A stretch of 64,000 bases of DNA from Winogradskyella psychrotolerans (GCF_018860565.1 NZ_JAHKPS010000018.1:310001-374000), one strand, 5' to 3'. Positions 37,609 to 46,110 are shown, counted from the stretch's first letter. Numbers and translations are program-made. Notes: generated from the sequence alone by a model not told the origin.

Positions 37609-38880
37609 TTATTTTTTAAAGGGCCTAATTATAAGTCGTGCTGCCTTATCAAAATTGATATAATTGTAGGTCCAATTAAACAGTACAATAACGCGATTTC
37701 TAAAACCTACTAAAGACATCAAGTGTACAAACATCCAAATAAACCAAGCAAAGAAGCCTCCGAATTTATAATGCTTTAAATCTACAACCGCTTTATTTCT
37801 ACCAATCGTTGCCATAGAACCTTTGTCTTTATAAACAAAGGGTTTCAAAGGTTTGTTTTCTATTAATCGCAATATATTTTTCCCTAATAATTCCCCTTGT
37901 TGTATGGCTGGTTGTGCAACTTGAGGATGCCCTTTTGGATACTCCTCAGATGTCATTAAAGCAATATCTCCAACGGCAAAAATATTAGCGTAATCTTCTA
38001 CTTGATTAAATTGGTTGACTTTATAACGGTTTGCTCCGGCTATTACAGCATCTGCTTTTAAACCTTGTACAGGAGCACCAGTAACACCTGCTGCCCAAAT
38101 TAAGGTTTCAGATTCCATTGTTAAATCTGAATTTGTCGTTACCGTTAAGCCATCATAATGTTTTACAAACGTATTGCAATGCACCTTTACACCTAATTTG
38201 TTCAAAAATTTAGCTGCTTTTTTAGAGGCATGTTTGCTCATAGGAGGTAATACACGATCTGCACCTTCTAATAAATGAATATGCATATCATCAGGATTTA
38301 AATCGTGATAATCTCTTGGTAAAATATTATTCTTCAACTCTGCTATGGCACCAGCGAGCTCTACTCCTGTTGGTCCTGCTCCTACAATTACAAAATTAAG
38401 AAAGGCTTCACGTTCTTCTTTAGAATCGGCAATAGCTGCTTTTTCAAAATTTTGTAAAATCAAACTTCTAATGTCTAAAGCTTGAGGAACCGTTTTCATT
38501 GGCATACTAGATGACTCAATGGCCTTATTACCAAAGTAATTGGTTTTTGTTCCTGTTGCAATAACCAAATAATCATAAGTTAAATGACCTATAGAAGTAA
38601 TAATTTCGTTCTTATCAGGTAGAATTTGTTCAACTTCTGCCAAACGAAAAAAAGTAGTTTTATGTTTTTTTATAATTTTCCGCAATGGATAAGCAATAGA
38701 ATCTGGTTCTAAACCAGAACTAGATACTTGGTATAATAATGGTTGAAACGTATGGTAATTACGTTTGTCTATTAAAACAACTTGAAGATTTTTATTTGCT
38801 AAGCGTTTAACTAAATTTATACCTGCAAAGCCACCTCCTACAATGACAACTCTTGGCAGGTTAGACTGTGGAATATTCAT
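37609..38880 (-). CDS. ndh: NAD(P)/FAD-dependent oxidoreductase, type II NADH dehydrogenase
   Basis: The 423-residue flavoprotein fits NDH-2, which passes electrons from NADH to quinone without pumping protons. The FAD loop RVVIVGGGFAGINLVKRL is at the N-terminus, LTYDYLVIATGTK ends the first domain, FVIVGAGPTGVELAGAI binds NADH, IFAVGDIALM contacts FAD, and VAQPAIQQGELLGKN is near the quinone site. A hydrophobic C-terminal segment (FFAWFIWMFVHLMSLVGF) anchors it to the membrane. I prefer the ATG at 38880: an exact -7 element lies only a few bases upstream of the alternative ATG at 38904, which would place that codon before the transcript. Confidence 0.92.
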   Translation of the reverse strand: MNIPQSNLPRVVIVGGGFAGINLVKRLANKNLQVVLIDKRNYHTFQPLLYQVSSSGLEPDSIAYPLRKIIKKHKTTFFRLAEVEQILPDKNEIITSIGHLTYDYLVIATGTKTNYFGNKAIESSSMPMKTVPQALDIRSLILQNFEKAAIADSKEEREAFLNFVIVGAGPTGVELAGAIAELKNNILPRDYHDLNPDDMHIHLLEGADRVLPPMSKHASKKAAKFLNKLGVKVHCNTFVKHYDGLTVTTNSDLTMESETLIWAAGVTGAPVQGLKADAVIAGANRYKVNQFNQVEDYANIFAVGDIALMTSEEYPKGHPQVAQPAIQQGELLGKNILRLIENKPLKPFVYKDKGSMATIGRNKAVVDLKHYKFGGFFAWFIWMFVHLMSLVGFRNRVIVLFNWTYNYINFDKAARLIIRPFKK

Positions 38881-38905
38881 TAAATATCTATTGTAATTTC
38901 TCATA

Positions 38906-38913
38906 CAAAAATA
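38906..38913 (-). promoter_or_regulatory. -7 element before the NADH dehydrogenase gene
   Basis: On the reverse strand TATTTTTG is an exact TAnnTTTG match. Transcription should start near 38901, between the ATG at 38904 and the one at 38880. Confidence 0.45.
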
Positions 38914-38933
38914 CGAATTATCAAGCCTAAAAA

Positions 38934-38967
38934 TTGTCTTTTAAAACAATAGTTAAATAAATTTGTA
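38934..38967 (+). promoter_or_regulatory. Promoter of the ECF sigma factor gene
   Basis: TTG (38934-38936) is followed after 23 bases by TAAATTTG, an exact -7 match. It predicts a start near 38973 and a leader of about 45 bases. The spacing is at the long end of the usual range. Confidence 0.5.
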
Positions 38968-39017
38968 ACAAAACACAATTAGCTACTACTAATAAAATAA
39001 CTAACCAATTTCATCAA

Positions 39018-39512
39018 TTGAACAAAGAACTAGAACATAGTTTTGTAGAACAGTTACAAAAGCATCAAAACATTGTGCATAAGGTGTGTCGTTTGTATAC
39101 CAATAATGCTGATGCCCATAACGATCTGTTTCAAGAAATTACCATACAATTATGGAGAGCTTATCCAAAATTTAGAGGTGATTCTAAATTTAGCACATGG
39201 ATGTATCGTGTAGGGCTTAATACAGCAATTACGTTATACAGAAAATCGAAAAGACGCATAAACACACAAGATTTTGATGCTGTACAGTTTAAAATTAAAG
39301 CAGAAGAATATGACGATACTGAAGAACAACAATTAAAACTCTTATACCAAGCTGTACATCAATTAAATGATATAGAAAAAGCCTTAGTATTCTTGTATTT
39401 AGAAGATAAAGACTATAGGGAAATTAGCGCGACTTTAGGTATAACAGAAGTGAATGCACGAGTGAAAATGAATCGTGTTAAAAAGAAATTAAAAACCATA
39501 CTAAATCCGTAA
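39018..39512 (+). CDS. ECF-type RNA polymerase sigma factor
   Basis: The 164-residue protein has the two sigma domains only: region 2 (about residues 20-85, with DLFQEITIQLWRAYPKFRG and FSTWMYRVGLNTAI) for -10 binding, and region 4 (about 110-160: LYLEDKDYREISATLGITE) for the -35 element. It should direct RNA polymerase to a small regulon. No ATG or GTG lies between the preceding in-frame stop and conserved region 2, so the TTG at 39018 is the start. The next gene, four bases on, encodes a membrane protein likely to be its anti-sigma factor. Confidence 0.88.
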   Translation: MNKELEHSFVEQLQKHQNIVHKVCRLYTNNADAHNDLFQEITIQLWRAYPKFRGDSKFSTWMYRVGLNTAITLYRKSKRRINTQDFDAVQFKIKAEEYDDTEEQQLKLLYQAVHQLNDIEKALVFLYLEDKDYREISATLGITEVNARVKMNRVKKKLKTILNP

Positions 39513-39516
39513 GATT

Positions 39517-40149
39517 ATGGATGAATTAGAATTATTAAAAAAGGATTGGAAGAGATCCGATAACCAATATAAATCATTTTCGGATAGCGATATCTATAAA
39601 ATGAGTCACAAAAAATCATCTACTATTGTAAAAACGCTGTTTTATATCAGTGTGGCTGAATTAGTCTTTTGGGTACTCATCAATTTTCTACCTTATGTCC
39701 TTTCAGAGAAAATGAAGGCGCACTTAGAAGAAATGAGTCATAGCTGGATATATGTAAGTTTAAATATCATTAGCTACCTTGTTATCATTTTATTTGTGTA
39801 TTTACTTTGGAGAGCTCACAAAGCAATATCTGTTACTGATAATGCAAAGAAACTCATGGAAAGTATTTTGAAAACAAGAAAAATAATTAAGTATTATGTG
39901 CTTTACAATCTATCAATTGCATTAATCAGTATACCTATTTCGCTGTATTTTTCAATAAACGAACATCCTGAAATATCAGAACAACTAAGCAATGCTTCTA
40001 CCGAAAAATTAGTTATTATGTCTTTAGTCGCTATAGGAATTACAATCGCATTTTTAGGACTTATATGGTTGTTTTACAAGTTAATCTATGGCATTCTAAT
40101 AAGACGATTAAACCGAAATTATCAAGAGTTAAAAAAATTAGAAATATAA
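39517..40149 (+). CDS. Probable membrane anti-sigma factor
   Basis: The 210-residue protein has a soluble N-terminus of about 40 residues (MDELELLKKDWKRSDNQYKS), four predicted membrane helices (near 42-62, 75-97, 125-147 and 165-192) and a basic C-terminal tail. I know of no catalytic motif. Its position directly after an ECF sigma gene, with a cytoplasmic head and membrane part, suggests it binds and inhibits that sigma factor; this is inference from context. It lacks the HxxxCxxC motif of zinc anti-sigma factors. Its stop is one base from the stop of the convergent acyltransferase gene. Confidence 0.65.
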   Translation: MDELELLKKDWKRSDNQYKSFSDSDIYKMSHKKSSTIVKTLFYISVAELVFWVLINFLPYVLSEKMKAHLEEMSHSWIYVSLNIISYLVIILFVYLLWRAHKAISVTDNAKKLMESILKTRKIIKYYVLYNLSIALISIPISLYFSINEHPEISEQLSNASTEKLVIMSLVAIGITIAFLGLIWLFYKLIYGILIRRLNRNYQELKKLEI

Positions 40150-40150
40150 A

Positions 40151-40951
40151 TTACATATCTCTAAGTTCTCTATTCAATCGTTCATTTTCTTCAAGTACAT
40201 CTTGTGGAATTACTTTTAAAAATGAAGGGTGTTGCTCAATAGCATACTCTATTTTTTCAACAATACTAGCAATAGATTCATTTTCATAATCTATTTCTAA
40301 AGGGGGTTTTATTTCAAAAGATTGAAAAATATTTTTCTTTTTAATTCGCAATCCTTTCTTATCAAACGATCGTCTAAAACCATCAATAACAATAGGCACT
40401 ACAATTGGCTTATAGGTTTTAATGATATGGGCTGTTCCTTTTCTAATAGGTTTAAAAGGAGTGGTTGTACCTTGCGGAAATGTTACTACCCAACCATCAT
40501 CTAAAGCGGTTTTGATCATGGTAATATCACTCATTTTTACTTGGCGATTAACATCTTTACCTTGAGATCTCCACGTGCGCTCAATACTAATAGAACCTGT
40601 GTAAGCAAATATTTTAGGAAGTATACCAGATTTCATGGTTTCCTTTGCTGCCACATAATACATATTTAGCTTGGGATTCCACAAATAACCTACATTTTTA
40701 ATGCTGTCTAATCGTCCGCTTAAACTAGCGTTGAATACATGAAACATAGCAATAACATCTGCAAAATAGGTCTGATGATTAGAAATAAACAGCACATTAG
40801 TATCTGGAAGGTCCTTAATAATCTCAGACCCCTCTATTTGTAAATCATTAAACCCTCTAAAACGTCTGTGTGTAAAAGCTCCAAGAATTCTTATAAGCCA
40901 TTTTTTAACCCAAAGTATATGTCCGAAAGGATTTCTTTTGAATAATCCCAT
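40151..40951 (-). CDS. PlsC-like 1-acylglycerol-3-phosphate acyltransferase family protein
   Basis: The 266-residue protein has the acyltransferase fold, but its motifs differ from the textbook ones. The catalytic motif reads NHQTYFAD (His59, Asp65), with five residues between His and Asp where HX4D is usual. The FPEGTRS block is FPQGTTT (158-164), with Gln for Glu. GSISIER is also present. Family members acylate lysophosphatidic acid or related lipids at the inner membrane; the altered motifs could mean another acceptor. A TTG eight codons upstream (40975) is possible, but ATG at 40951 fits. It lies 50 bases after the Nudix gene on the same strand. Confidence 0.75.
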   Translation of the reverse strand: MGLFKRNPFGHILWVKKWLIRILGAFTHRRFRGFNDLQIEGSEIIKDLPDTNVLFISNHQTYFADVIAMFHVFNASLSGRLDSIKNVGYLWNPKLNMYYVAAKETMKSGILPKIFAYTGSISIERTWRSQGKDVNRQVKMSDITMIKTALDDGWVVTFPQGTTTPFKPIRKGTAHIIKTYKPIVVPIVIDGFRRSFDKKGLRIKKKNIFQSFEIKPPLEIDYENESIASIVEKIEYAIEQHPSFLKVIPQDVLEENERLNRELRDM

Positions 40952-41000
40952 AGTTAATTTTTCAAATTTTGTCAATTACAAATGTAACCATTAAGTTAAA

Positions 41001-41645
41001 TTATAAAACTTGTTTTAACAAGTCTTTTATTTCTCCAAGCATCATTGCAGTTGCTCCCCAAACAATATGGCCATTAAATTTAAAAGCTGGCACATCTACC
41101 TGTTCATCAAAAGAGGTTGGTACTGTTGTAGTTATAGTGCTATTATCGTTTAAAAAGTCAGTAAGTTTTACTTCTATGATTTCTTCAACCTCTTCATCTT
41201 GTTTTGTAAAAATTAAATATTCTTTTGAAATTCCAATATAAGGATGCACCATAAAATTACTTGGTGGTATATAAATAGGAGACATTGTTTTTAAAACATC
41301 AATATGAGTCCTTGAGACTCCAATCTCTTCTTCTGTTTCTCTAATGGCAGTTTCCATTAAATCGTTATTATCATTATCTTCATATTTTCCTCCAGGAAAC
41401 CCAACTTGAGCAGAATGTACTCCTTTATAAGTTTTACGTAGAATAAGAACCAAGTGAGTTTCATCGTTAGTATTAGGATAAAACAAAGCCATAACTCCTG
41501 CCCTTTTAGCCGCTTTAGACTTCTTTTTCATTTTTTCTGCTAATTCTAAACGATAAGGAGGAGACATTTTAGCATGAGAGTCTTCGCCAAAAAGCTCTAG
41601 ATGTTTTATTTTTACTACAGATTCTAAAAACGTATTAAATAACAT
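41001..41645 (-). CDS. Nudix hydrolase, CoA pyrophosphatase (NudL) type
   Basis: The 214-residue protein has a Nudix box spread over GGKYEDNDNNDLMETAIRET followed by EEEIGV, with the REtEEEIG core intact, and the HSAQVGFPGG signature that marks the CoA pyrophosphatase subgroup. Those enzymes split CoA or its derivatives into 3',5'-ADP and phosphopantetheine. The first 25 residues (LFNTFLESVVKIK) look like the normal start. The ATG is separated by only two bases from the ATG of the divergent cyclophilin gene, so each promoter must lie within the other gene. Confidence 0.87.
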   Translation of the reverse strand: MLFNTFLESVVKIKHLELFGEDSHAKMSPPYRLELAEKMKKKSKAAKRAGVMALFYPNTNDETHLVLILRKTYKGVHSAQVGFPGGKYEDNDNNDLMETAIRETEEEIGVSRTHIDVLKTMSPIYIPPSNFMVHPYIGISKEYLIFTKQDEEVEEIIEVKLTDFLNDNSTITTTVPTSFDEQVDVPAFKFNGHIVWGATAMMLGEIKDLLKQVL

Positions 41646-41647
41646 TT

Positions 41648-42361
41648 ATGAAATTTCGATTATTGTTTCCAATGGTTATTGGAATTGGATTATTACTTCT
41701 GAATTGTGAAGATAAACAAACTTCAAAAAAAACAGATACAACAATTGCAAAAGATTCTACAGTTACCCAAACCAAAGTTACACCTAAAAAGAAACAAGAA
41801 ATAGACCACCCTAAACTAACAGATGCTAATGCGATGGAATTTTTTTTAGAATACGAAAAAGAAAACAAAGAAAATAAAGTACGAATTACCACAGATTTTG
41901 GCATTATAGAAATCAAGCTCTATGATAAAACAAAATTCCACAGAGCAAATTTCGTTTACCTTACTAAACGCAACTATTTTGATGGCACACAGTTTTACAG
42001 AGTCGTAAAAAACTTTGTAATACAAGGCGGAAGCAGTGACGATTATAACATTGCTAAAAGACGTCAAAATATAGGACATTATTTATTACCTCCAGATACC
42101 AAACGCGGCTACACACACAAAAGAGGAGCCGTTTCTATGCCAAGTAGCGAAATAGAAAATGCCTATAAATTAGCCTCTCCATTTCAGTTTTTTATAATTC
42201 AACGTGAAGGTGGAGCCCATTATTTAGATGGTGAGTATACCGTTTTTGGCGAAGTCACAAAAGGCATGGATGTCGTAGATCAAATTAATACTGTTAAAAC
42301 AGACGAAGGAGATTGGCCTTTACATAATGTTTATATTAGAAAAGTTGAATTGATTGAGTAA
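41648..42361 (+). CDS. Cyclophilin-type peptidylprolyl isomerase lipoprotein
   Basis: The 237-residue lipoprotein has a signal peptide ending LLLLNC (Cys20), a Lys/Thr-rich linker, and a cyclophilin domain (about residues 75-237). Conserved parts include FGIIEIKLYD, FDGTQFYRVVKNFVIQGG with the catalytic Arg, FQFFIIQ and YTVFGEVTKGMDVVDQI. An insert with SSDDYNIAKRRQNIGHYLLP is longer than in E. coli PpiA/PpiB. It should assist folding in the periplasm or at a membrane surface. The gene is alone on its strand. Confidence 0.92.
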   Translation: MKFRLLFPMVIGIGLLLLNCEDKQTSKKTDTTIAKDSTVTQTKVTPKKKQEIDHPKLTDANAMEFFLEYEKENKENKVRITTDFGIIEIKLYDKTKFHRANFVYLTKRNYFDGTQFYRVVKNFVIQGGSSDDYNIAKRRQNIGHYLLPPDTKRGYTHKRGAVSMPSSEIENAYKLASPFQFFIIQREGGAHYLDGEYTVFGEVTKGMDVVDQINTVKTDEGDWPLHNVYIRKVELIE

Positions 42362-42550
42362 CGCATATTGCGCAAATAACTTTAAGATATCACTTATTTT
42401 TTAGCTTTATTTGAGCCTATATAATCCCTGTAATCTTAGAGTGATTACCTTCAAAAAATTATAAAATATTTAAGAGAGTTTATTCCTATTTTCAGTATTT
42501 TGATGACTTGATAAAACAGCAACCATTTTTCATAAACTAAACAATTAATT

Positions 42551-44698
42551 ATGATTTCTAATTCCCTTAGAGCAACCTTAATTTGTAGCATTGTCCTTTT
42601 TTCAAGTTGTAAAGAAGACATAAAAAAACCCACAAAAAAAAACATGAGTGATAATGTATTAATCCAAGAATGGACAGGACCTTACCAAGGTGTTCCTGCT
42701 TTTGATAAAGTTTCTGTTAAAGCTATAAAGCCTGCAATGGAAGAAGCCATGAAGCTTAACCTTGCCGAGATTGAAGCTATTGCTAACAACACCGAACCTG
42801 CCACCTTTGAAAACACTATTGTAGCCATGGAAAGTGCAGGTAAAGCATTGAGCAGAGTCTTTGCCTATTATGGTATTATGGGAAGCAACGTATCCTCAGC
42901 AGAATTTAGAAAGGTACAAGCCGAATTAGCACCAAAACTTTCAGATTTTAGGTCTCAAATTTCGCAAAACGAAAAACTATTCCAACGTATAAAAACGGTT
43001 TATGAAGCGTCTCAAAAAACACCTTTAGAACCGCAAGCACAACGCGTAGTTGATTTAACCTACAAGCAGTTTGAAATGAATGGCGCAAATTTAAATGCCG
43101 AAAAGAAAAAACGCTATGCCGAAATCAACAAAGAATTATCATCGCTTTACACCGATTTCGCAAACAATGTACTGCACGATGAAGAAAACTACATCACCTA
43201 TTTAAACAAAGATCAGTTAGGTGGTTTGGCTGAAGGCTTTATTAAATCTGCAGCTAAAATTGCTACAGATAAAGGTGAAGAAGGAAAGTACGCTATTACT
43301 AATACACGCTCATCAATAGATCCCTTCCTTACCTACTCTACAGAACGCGAATTACGTAAGCAAGTTTGGGAAAACTACTACTCTAGAGGCGATAACGGAG
43401 ACCAATACGACAATAACAAAATCATTGCTCAAATTTTAAAATTACGTAAAGAACGGGTAGGCTTAATGGGCTATGATAACTATGCCGAATGGAGATTACA
43501 AGACCGTATGGCAAAAACGCCAGAAAACGCAATGGATCTAATGATGGCCGTTTGGCCAGCTGCAACCGCTAGAGTTAAAGAAGAGGTCGCAGATATGCAA
43601 ACTGTAGCTAACGAACTTGGAGATAACATAACCATAGAACCATGGGATTATAGATACTATGCAGAAAAAGTGCGCAAAAAGAAATACGATTTAGATAGCG
43701 ACGAAGTAAAACAATACCTACAGTTAGATAAACTAACAGAAGCCATGTTCTTTACCGCTGGCGAATTGTTTAATTATAAATTTACACCAGTAGCAGAAGG
43801 TGCTGTTCCTGTGTTTCATGAGGATGTAAAGGTTTGGGAAGTTACCGATAAAGATTCTGGTAAGCATATTGGCTTATGGTATTTAGATCCTTTTGCGCGC
43901 GAAGGTAAACGCTCTGGCGCTTGGGCAACAACCTATAGAAGTTCAGATTCTTTTGAAGGCGAAAAAAATGTGTTAGCATCAAACAATTCCAACTTTGTTA
44001 AACCAGCACCAGGAGAAGCGGTTTTAGTATCGTGGGATGATGCCACAACGTTTTTCCATGAATTTGGTCATGCCCTTCACTTCTTCTCTGCCGATGTAAA
44101 ATACCCAACTTTAAATGGAGGTGTTAGAGATTACACAGAATTCCAATCGCAATTATTAGAACGTTGGTTATCTACAGACAAAGTTATCAATCAATTTTTA
44201 GTGCATTATAAAACAGGAGAACCAATTCCTGCGTCCTTAGTTGAAAAAATAAAGAAAGCCTCAACATTTAATCAAGGGTTTGGAACAACTGAATATTTAG
44301 CTTCGGCTTTAATTGACATGAAGTTACACTTAGCAGCCCCAACAGATATTGATATTGATAAATTTGAACGCGAAACACTTGACGAATTAGGCATGCCTAA
44401 AGAACTACCAATGCGTCACAGAACACCGCAATTTGGTCATGTGTTTTCTGGTGAAGGCTATGCTACAGCCTATTATGGCTATATGTGGGCAGATGTACTA
44501 ACTAGTGATGCTTCTGAAGCCTTTAGAGAAGCCGAAGGTGGTTTTTATGATAAAGCCGTTGCAGATAAATTGGTAAAATATTTATTTGCTCCACGCAACG
44601 CTATGGATCCAGCAGAAGCCTACAGAAAATTTAGAGGTCGCGAAGCTAAGATTGAAGCTCTCATGAGAGACCGAGGATTCCCTGTACAGAAGATCTAA
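42551..44698 (+). CDS. dcp: M3 family metallopeptidase (peptidyl-dipeptidase Dcp type) lipoprotein
   Basis: The 715-residue enzyme has a lipoprotein signal ending FSSC (Cys20), unlike cytoplasmic Dcp of E. coli, and then a typical all-helical M3 body. The zinc site is HEFGH at residues 503-507, with the third ligand Glu downstream in DYTEFQSQLLERW. HVFSGEGYATAYYGYMWADV near 635-655 supplies the substrate-binding Tyr. The family removes dipeptides from the C-terminus of short peptides; here it probably works in the periplasm on nutrient peptides. It is monocistronic and ends at a clear hairpin terminator. Confidence 0.93.
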   Translation: MISNSLRATLICSIVLFSSCKEDIKKPTKKNMSDNVLIQEWTGPYQGVPAFDKVSVKAIKPAMEEAMKLNLAEIEAIANNTEPATFENTIVAMESAGKALSRVFAYYGIMGSNVSSAEFRKVQAELAPKLSDFRSQISQNEKLFQRIKTVYEASQKTPLEPQAQRVVDLTYKQFEMNGANLNAEKKKRYAEINKELSSLYTDFANNVLHDEENYITYLNKDQLGGLAEGFIKSAAKIATDKGEEGKYAITNTRSSIDPFLTYSTERELRKQVWENYYSRGDNGDQYDNNKIIAQILKLRKERVGLMGYDNYAEWRLQDRMAKTPENAMDLMMAVWPAATARVKEEVADMQTVANELGDNITIEPWDYRYYAEKVRKKKYDLDSDEVKQYLQLDKLTEAMFFTAGELFNYKFTPVAEGAVPVFHEDVKVWEVTDKDSGKHIGLWYLDPFAREGKRSGAWATTYRSSDSFEGEKNVLASNNSNFVKPAPGEAVLVSWDDATTFFHEFGHALHFFSADVKYPTLNGGVRDYTEFQSQLLERWLSTDKVINQFLVHYKTGEPIPASLVEKIKKASTFNQGFGTTEYLASALIDMKLHLAAPTDIDIDKFERETLDELGMPKELPMRHRTPQFGHVFSGEGYATAYYGYMWADVLTSDASEAFREAEGGFYDKAVADKLVKYLFAPRNAMDPAEAYRKFRGREAKIEALMRDRGFPVQKI

Positions 44699-44711
44699 AA
44701 ATTAAAAAGCA

Positions 44712-44750
44712 CGCTTATCCATGTTCATTTAATGGATAAGCGAATTTTTT
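44712..44750 (+). terminator. Terminator after the M3 peptidase gene
   Basis: CGCTTATCCAT (44712-44722) pairs perfectly with ATGGATAAGCG (44732-44742), followed by AA and six T residues. Confidence 0.85.
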
Positions 44751-44766
44751 ATATGGATATAACGAA

Positions 44767-45355
44767 TTACCCAACATTTAAGACAAACATCGAAAATGAT
44801 ACGAAATTATTGGAATGAACAATGGAAAGAGGTCGTATTTGATGACAAGATTTCTGAAAATGAAAAATTTAAAATATCAAATTACGGCAGAATTATAAAT
44901 TGTAAAACTGACGAGGAATTTTTGGTTAAAAAATACTTTATAAACGGATATCAGAATTTACCAGTAAAACAAAAAAAGAACGGAAAACAAACCAGCAGAT
45001 ACGTACACAAACTTGTTGCAGAACATTTTCTGGAAAAAAATGACGGAGTCTGTGTTATTCATCTGAATTATGATAAAACCGACAATCGAATGGAAAATTT
45101 AAAATGGGCTACGAAAAGAGAAAAGGAATTGCATCAATTTAGCCATCCAGATTGGAACGAAATTGTAAAAAAAAGGAGTAAAAATATTGGTAAACTGAAC
45201 GCGGGAAAAGTAAAAATTATCAAACGCCAATTAAAAAATAAAAATAACAGGCTTAAAATGATTGCCAAACGTTTTGGAGTTTCTGATATGCAAATACATA
45301 GAATAAAAACAGGCGAAAATTGGAGTTCTGTAACTGAATAAAAAACGTTGGGTAA
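44767..45355. repeat. Short inverted repeats flanking the HNH endonuclease gene
   Basis: TTACCCAAC at 44767-44775 and its exact complement GTTGGGTAA at 45347-45355 bracket the gene, 20 bases before its start and a few after its stop; similarity extends a little further outward on the gene side (TTT next to each). The repeats are only 9 bases, so they may be chance. Confidence 0.4.
44796..45341 (+). CDS. HNH endonuclease with NUMOD4 domain
   Basis: The 181-residue protein starts with a NUMOD4-type DNA-binding motif (about residues 5-45: WKEVVFDD...FKISNYGRI), followed by an HNH nuclease core (about 60-112: RYVHKLVAEHFL, HLNYDKTDNRMENLKWAT) and a C-terminal helix-turn-helix (LKMIAKRFGVSDMQIHRI). 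This is the layout of free-standing homing or phage-type HNH enzymes, which nick or cut DNA at specific sites and move themselves. The first metal-binding His is His71 or His89, and the HNH Asn is Asn101. It sits at the edge of the accessory region between inverted repeats. Confidence 0.85.
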   Translation: MIRNYWNEQWKEVVFDDKISENEKFKISNYGRIINCKTDEEFLVKKYFINGYQNLPVKQKKNGKQTSRYVHKLVAEHFLEKNDGVCVIHLNYDKTDNRMENLKWATKREKELHQFSHPDWNEIVKKRSKNIGKLNAGKVKIIKRQLKNKNNRLKMIAKRFGVSDMQIHRIKTGENWSSVTE

Positions 45356-45390
45356 CAACGAACTGAATTAAATAACAAGTAACTTTAAGC

Positions 45391-45398
45391 TAATTTTG
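45391..45398 (+). promoter_or_regulatory. -7 element before the small gene at 45436
   Basis: TAATTTTG matches TAnnTTTG exactly, 37 bases before the ATG. No TTG at proper spacing. Confidence 0.35.
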
Positions 45399-45435
45399 AA
45401 ACATAGTTTACATCATAAGCAATCCGCTTTTTGCA

Positions 45436-45726
45436 ATGGCAATCGGAATAAAAAAATACGAAAACAAATATGTGTTTGACCAAGTTAAGATTAAGCATTA
45501 TCCGATTAAAAGCAGTCAAGTAAAAAAAAGAACTAAATATTATAAAGAATTTGTTTTTGTTTCTGATGTTAGAGACAATTTTGTACGATTTGGAACTGAA
45601 AGAGACGAATCGAAACAAGGTTATGCAATTAAAAATCCGATTACATTAAAAACAGAAAAAGGCGATTATGGAGCTTATCGATTTGAAGTGTTTCGCTATA
45701 CTCAAAAATATGAGGCTTTAGACTAA
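45436..45726 (+). CDS. Small protein of unknown function
   Basis: A 96-residue basic, strand-rich protein with no signal peptide and no motif I recognise. It has several conserved-looking blocks of aromatic and charged residues (YKEFVFVSDVRDNFVRFGTE, GYAIKNPITLKTEKGDYGAY) that suggest a folded beta domain. It carries its own -7 element and stands between the HNH gene and a non-coding stretch. It may be part of a mobile cassette; function unknown. Confidence 0.5.
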   Translation: MAIGIKKYENKYVFDQVKIKHYPIKSSQVKKRTKYYKEFVFVSDVRDNFVRFGTERDESKQGYAIKNPITLKTEKGDYGAYRFEVFRYTQKYEALD

Positions 45727-46110
45727 ATCTGTAGAACAATTTTAATAGTACCTTAGTAGGTATAACCTTGTAAATATTAAATCTAATGATTATGTTTGTA
45801 ACTCATTATATTTAATACCAATGGCAGCAATTTATGTTCTATATCTTAAAAAAAATCCTCACGGATTAGCGCTATCATTATCTTATTTACATGACGATAT
45901 TTTTTTAAAAAACTCAAAAGAGTTTATTAATTAATCCCTGTTACGACTCAAAACAGGGATACTCTCGATTATTCTTAAAATTTAATCTTATTTTATTCTT
46001 AACACTATTACTAGCATTCAAAAAATAGCAGCTCCATTTACTGTACACTATTTTGGATGATTGAGTCACAACTATACATAGTATTAAGAAAGAAATTCAA
46101 AAAAGATATT
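45727..46110. other. Intergenic stretch with a short ORF and hairpin
   Basis: 384 bases between the small gene and the GreA/GreB-like gene. It holds a 37-codon ORF (45821-45934) and a perfect nine-pair hairpin (ATCCCTGTT at 45934-45942, AACAGGGAT at 45952-45960) that begins at the ORF's stop codon. I see no promoter match. Confidence 0.5.
45821..45934 (+). CDS. Possible short ORF (37 codons)
   Basis: Begins MAAIYVLYLKKNPHGLALSL and ends KEFIN. It has some hydrophobic character in the first half, and the stop coincides with a hairpin lacking a T tract. I recognise no family. It may be a small protein, a remnant, or chance in AT-rich DNA. Confidence 0.25.
   Translation: MAAIYVLYLKKNPHGLALSLSYLHDDIFLKNSKEFIN

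Noticed and set aside
44767..45355. Integron attC site or gene cassette
   Set aside because: The repeat words match the core pattern, but arms are about 570 bases apart, no L boxes are seen, and no integron integrase is in the window.
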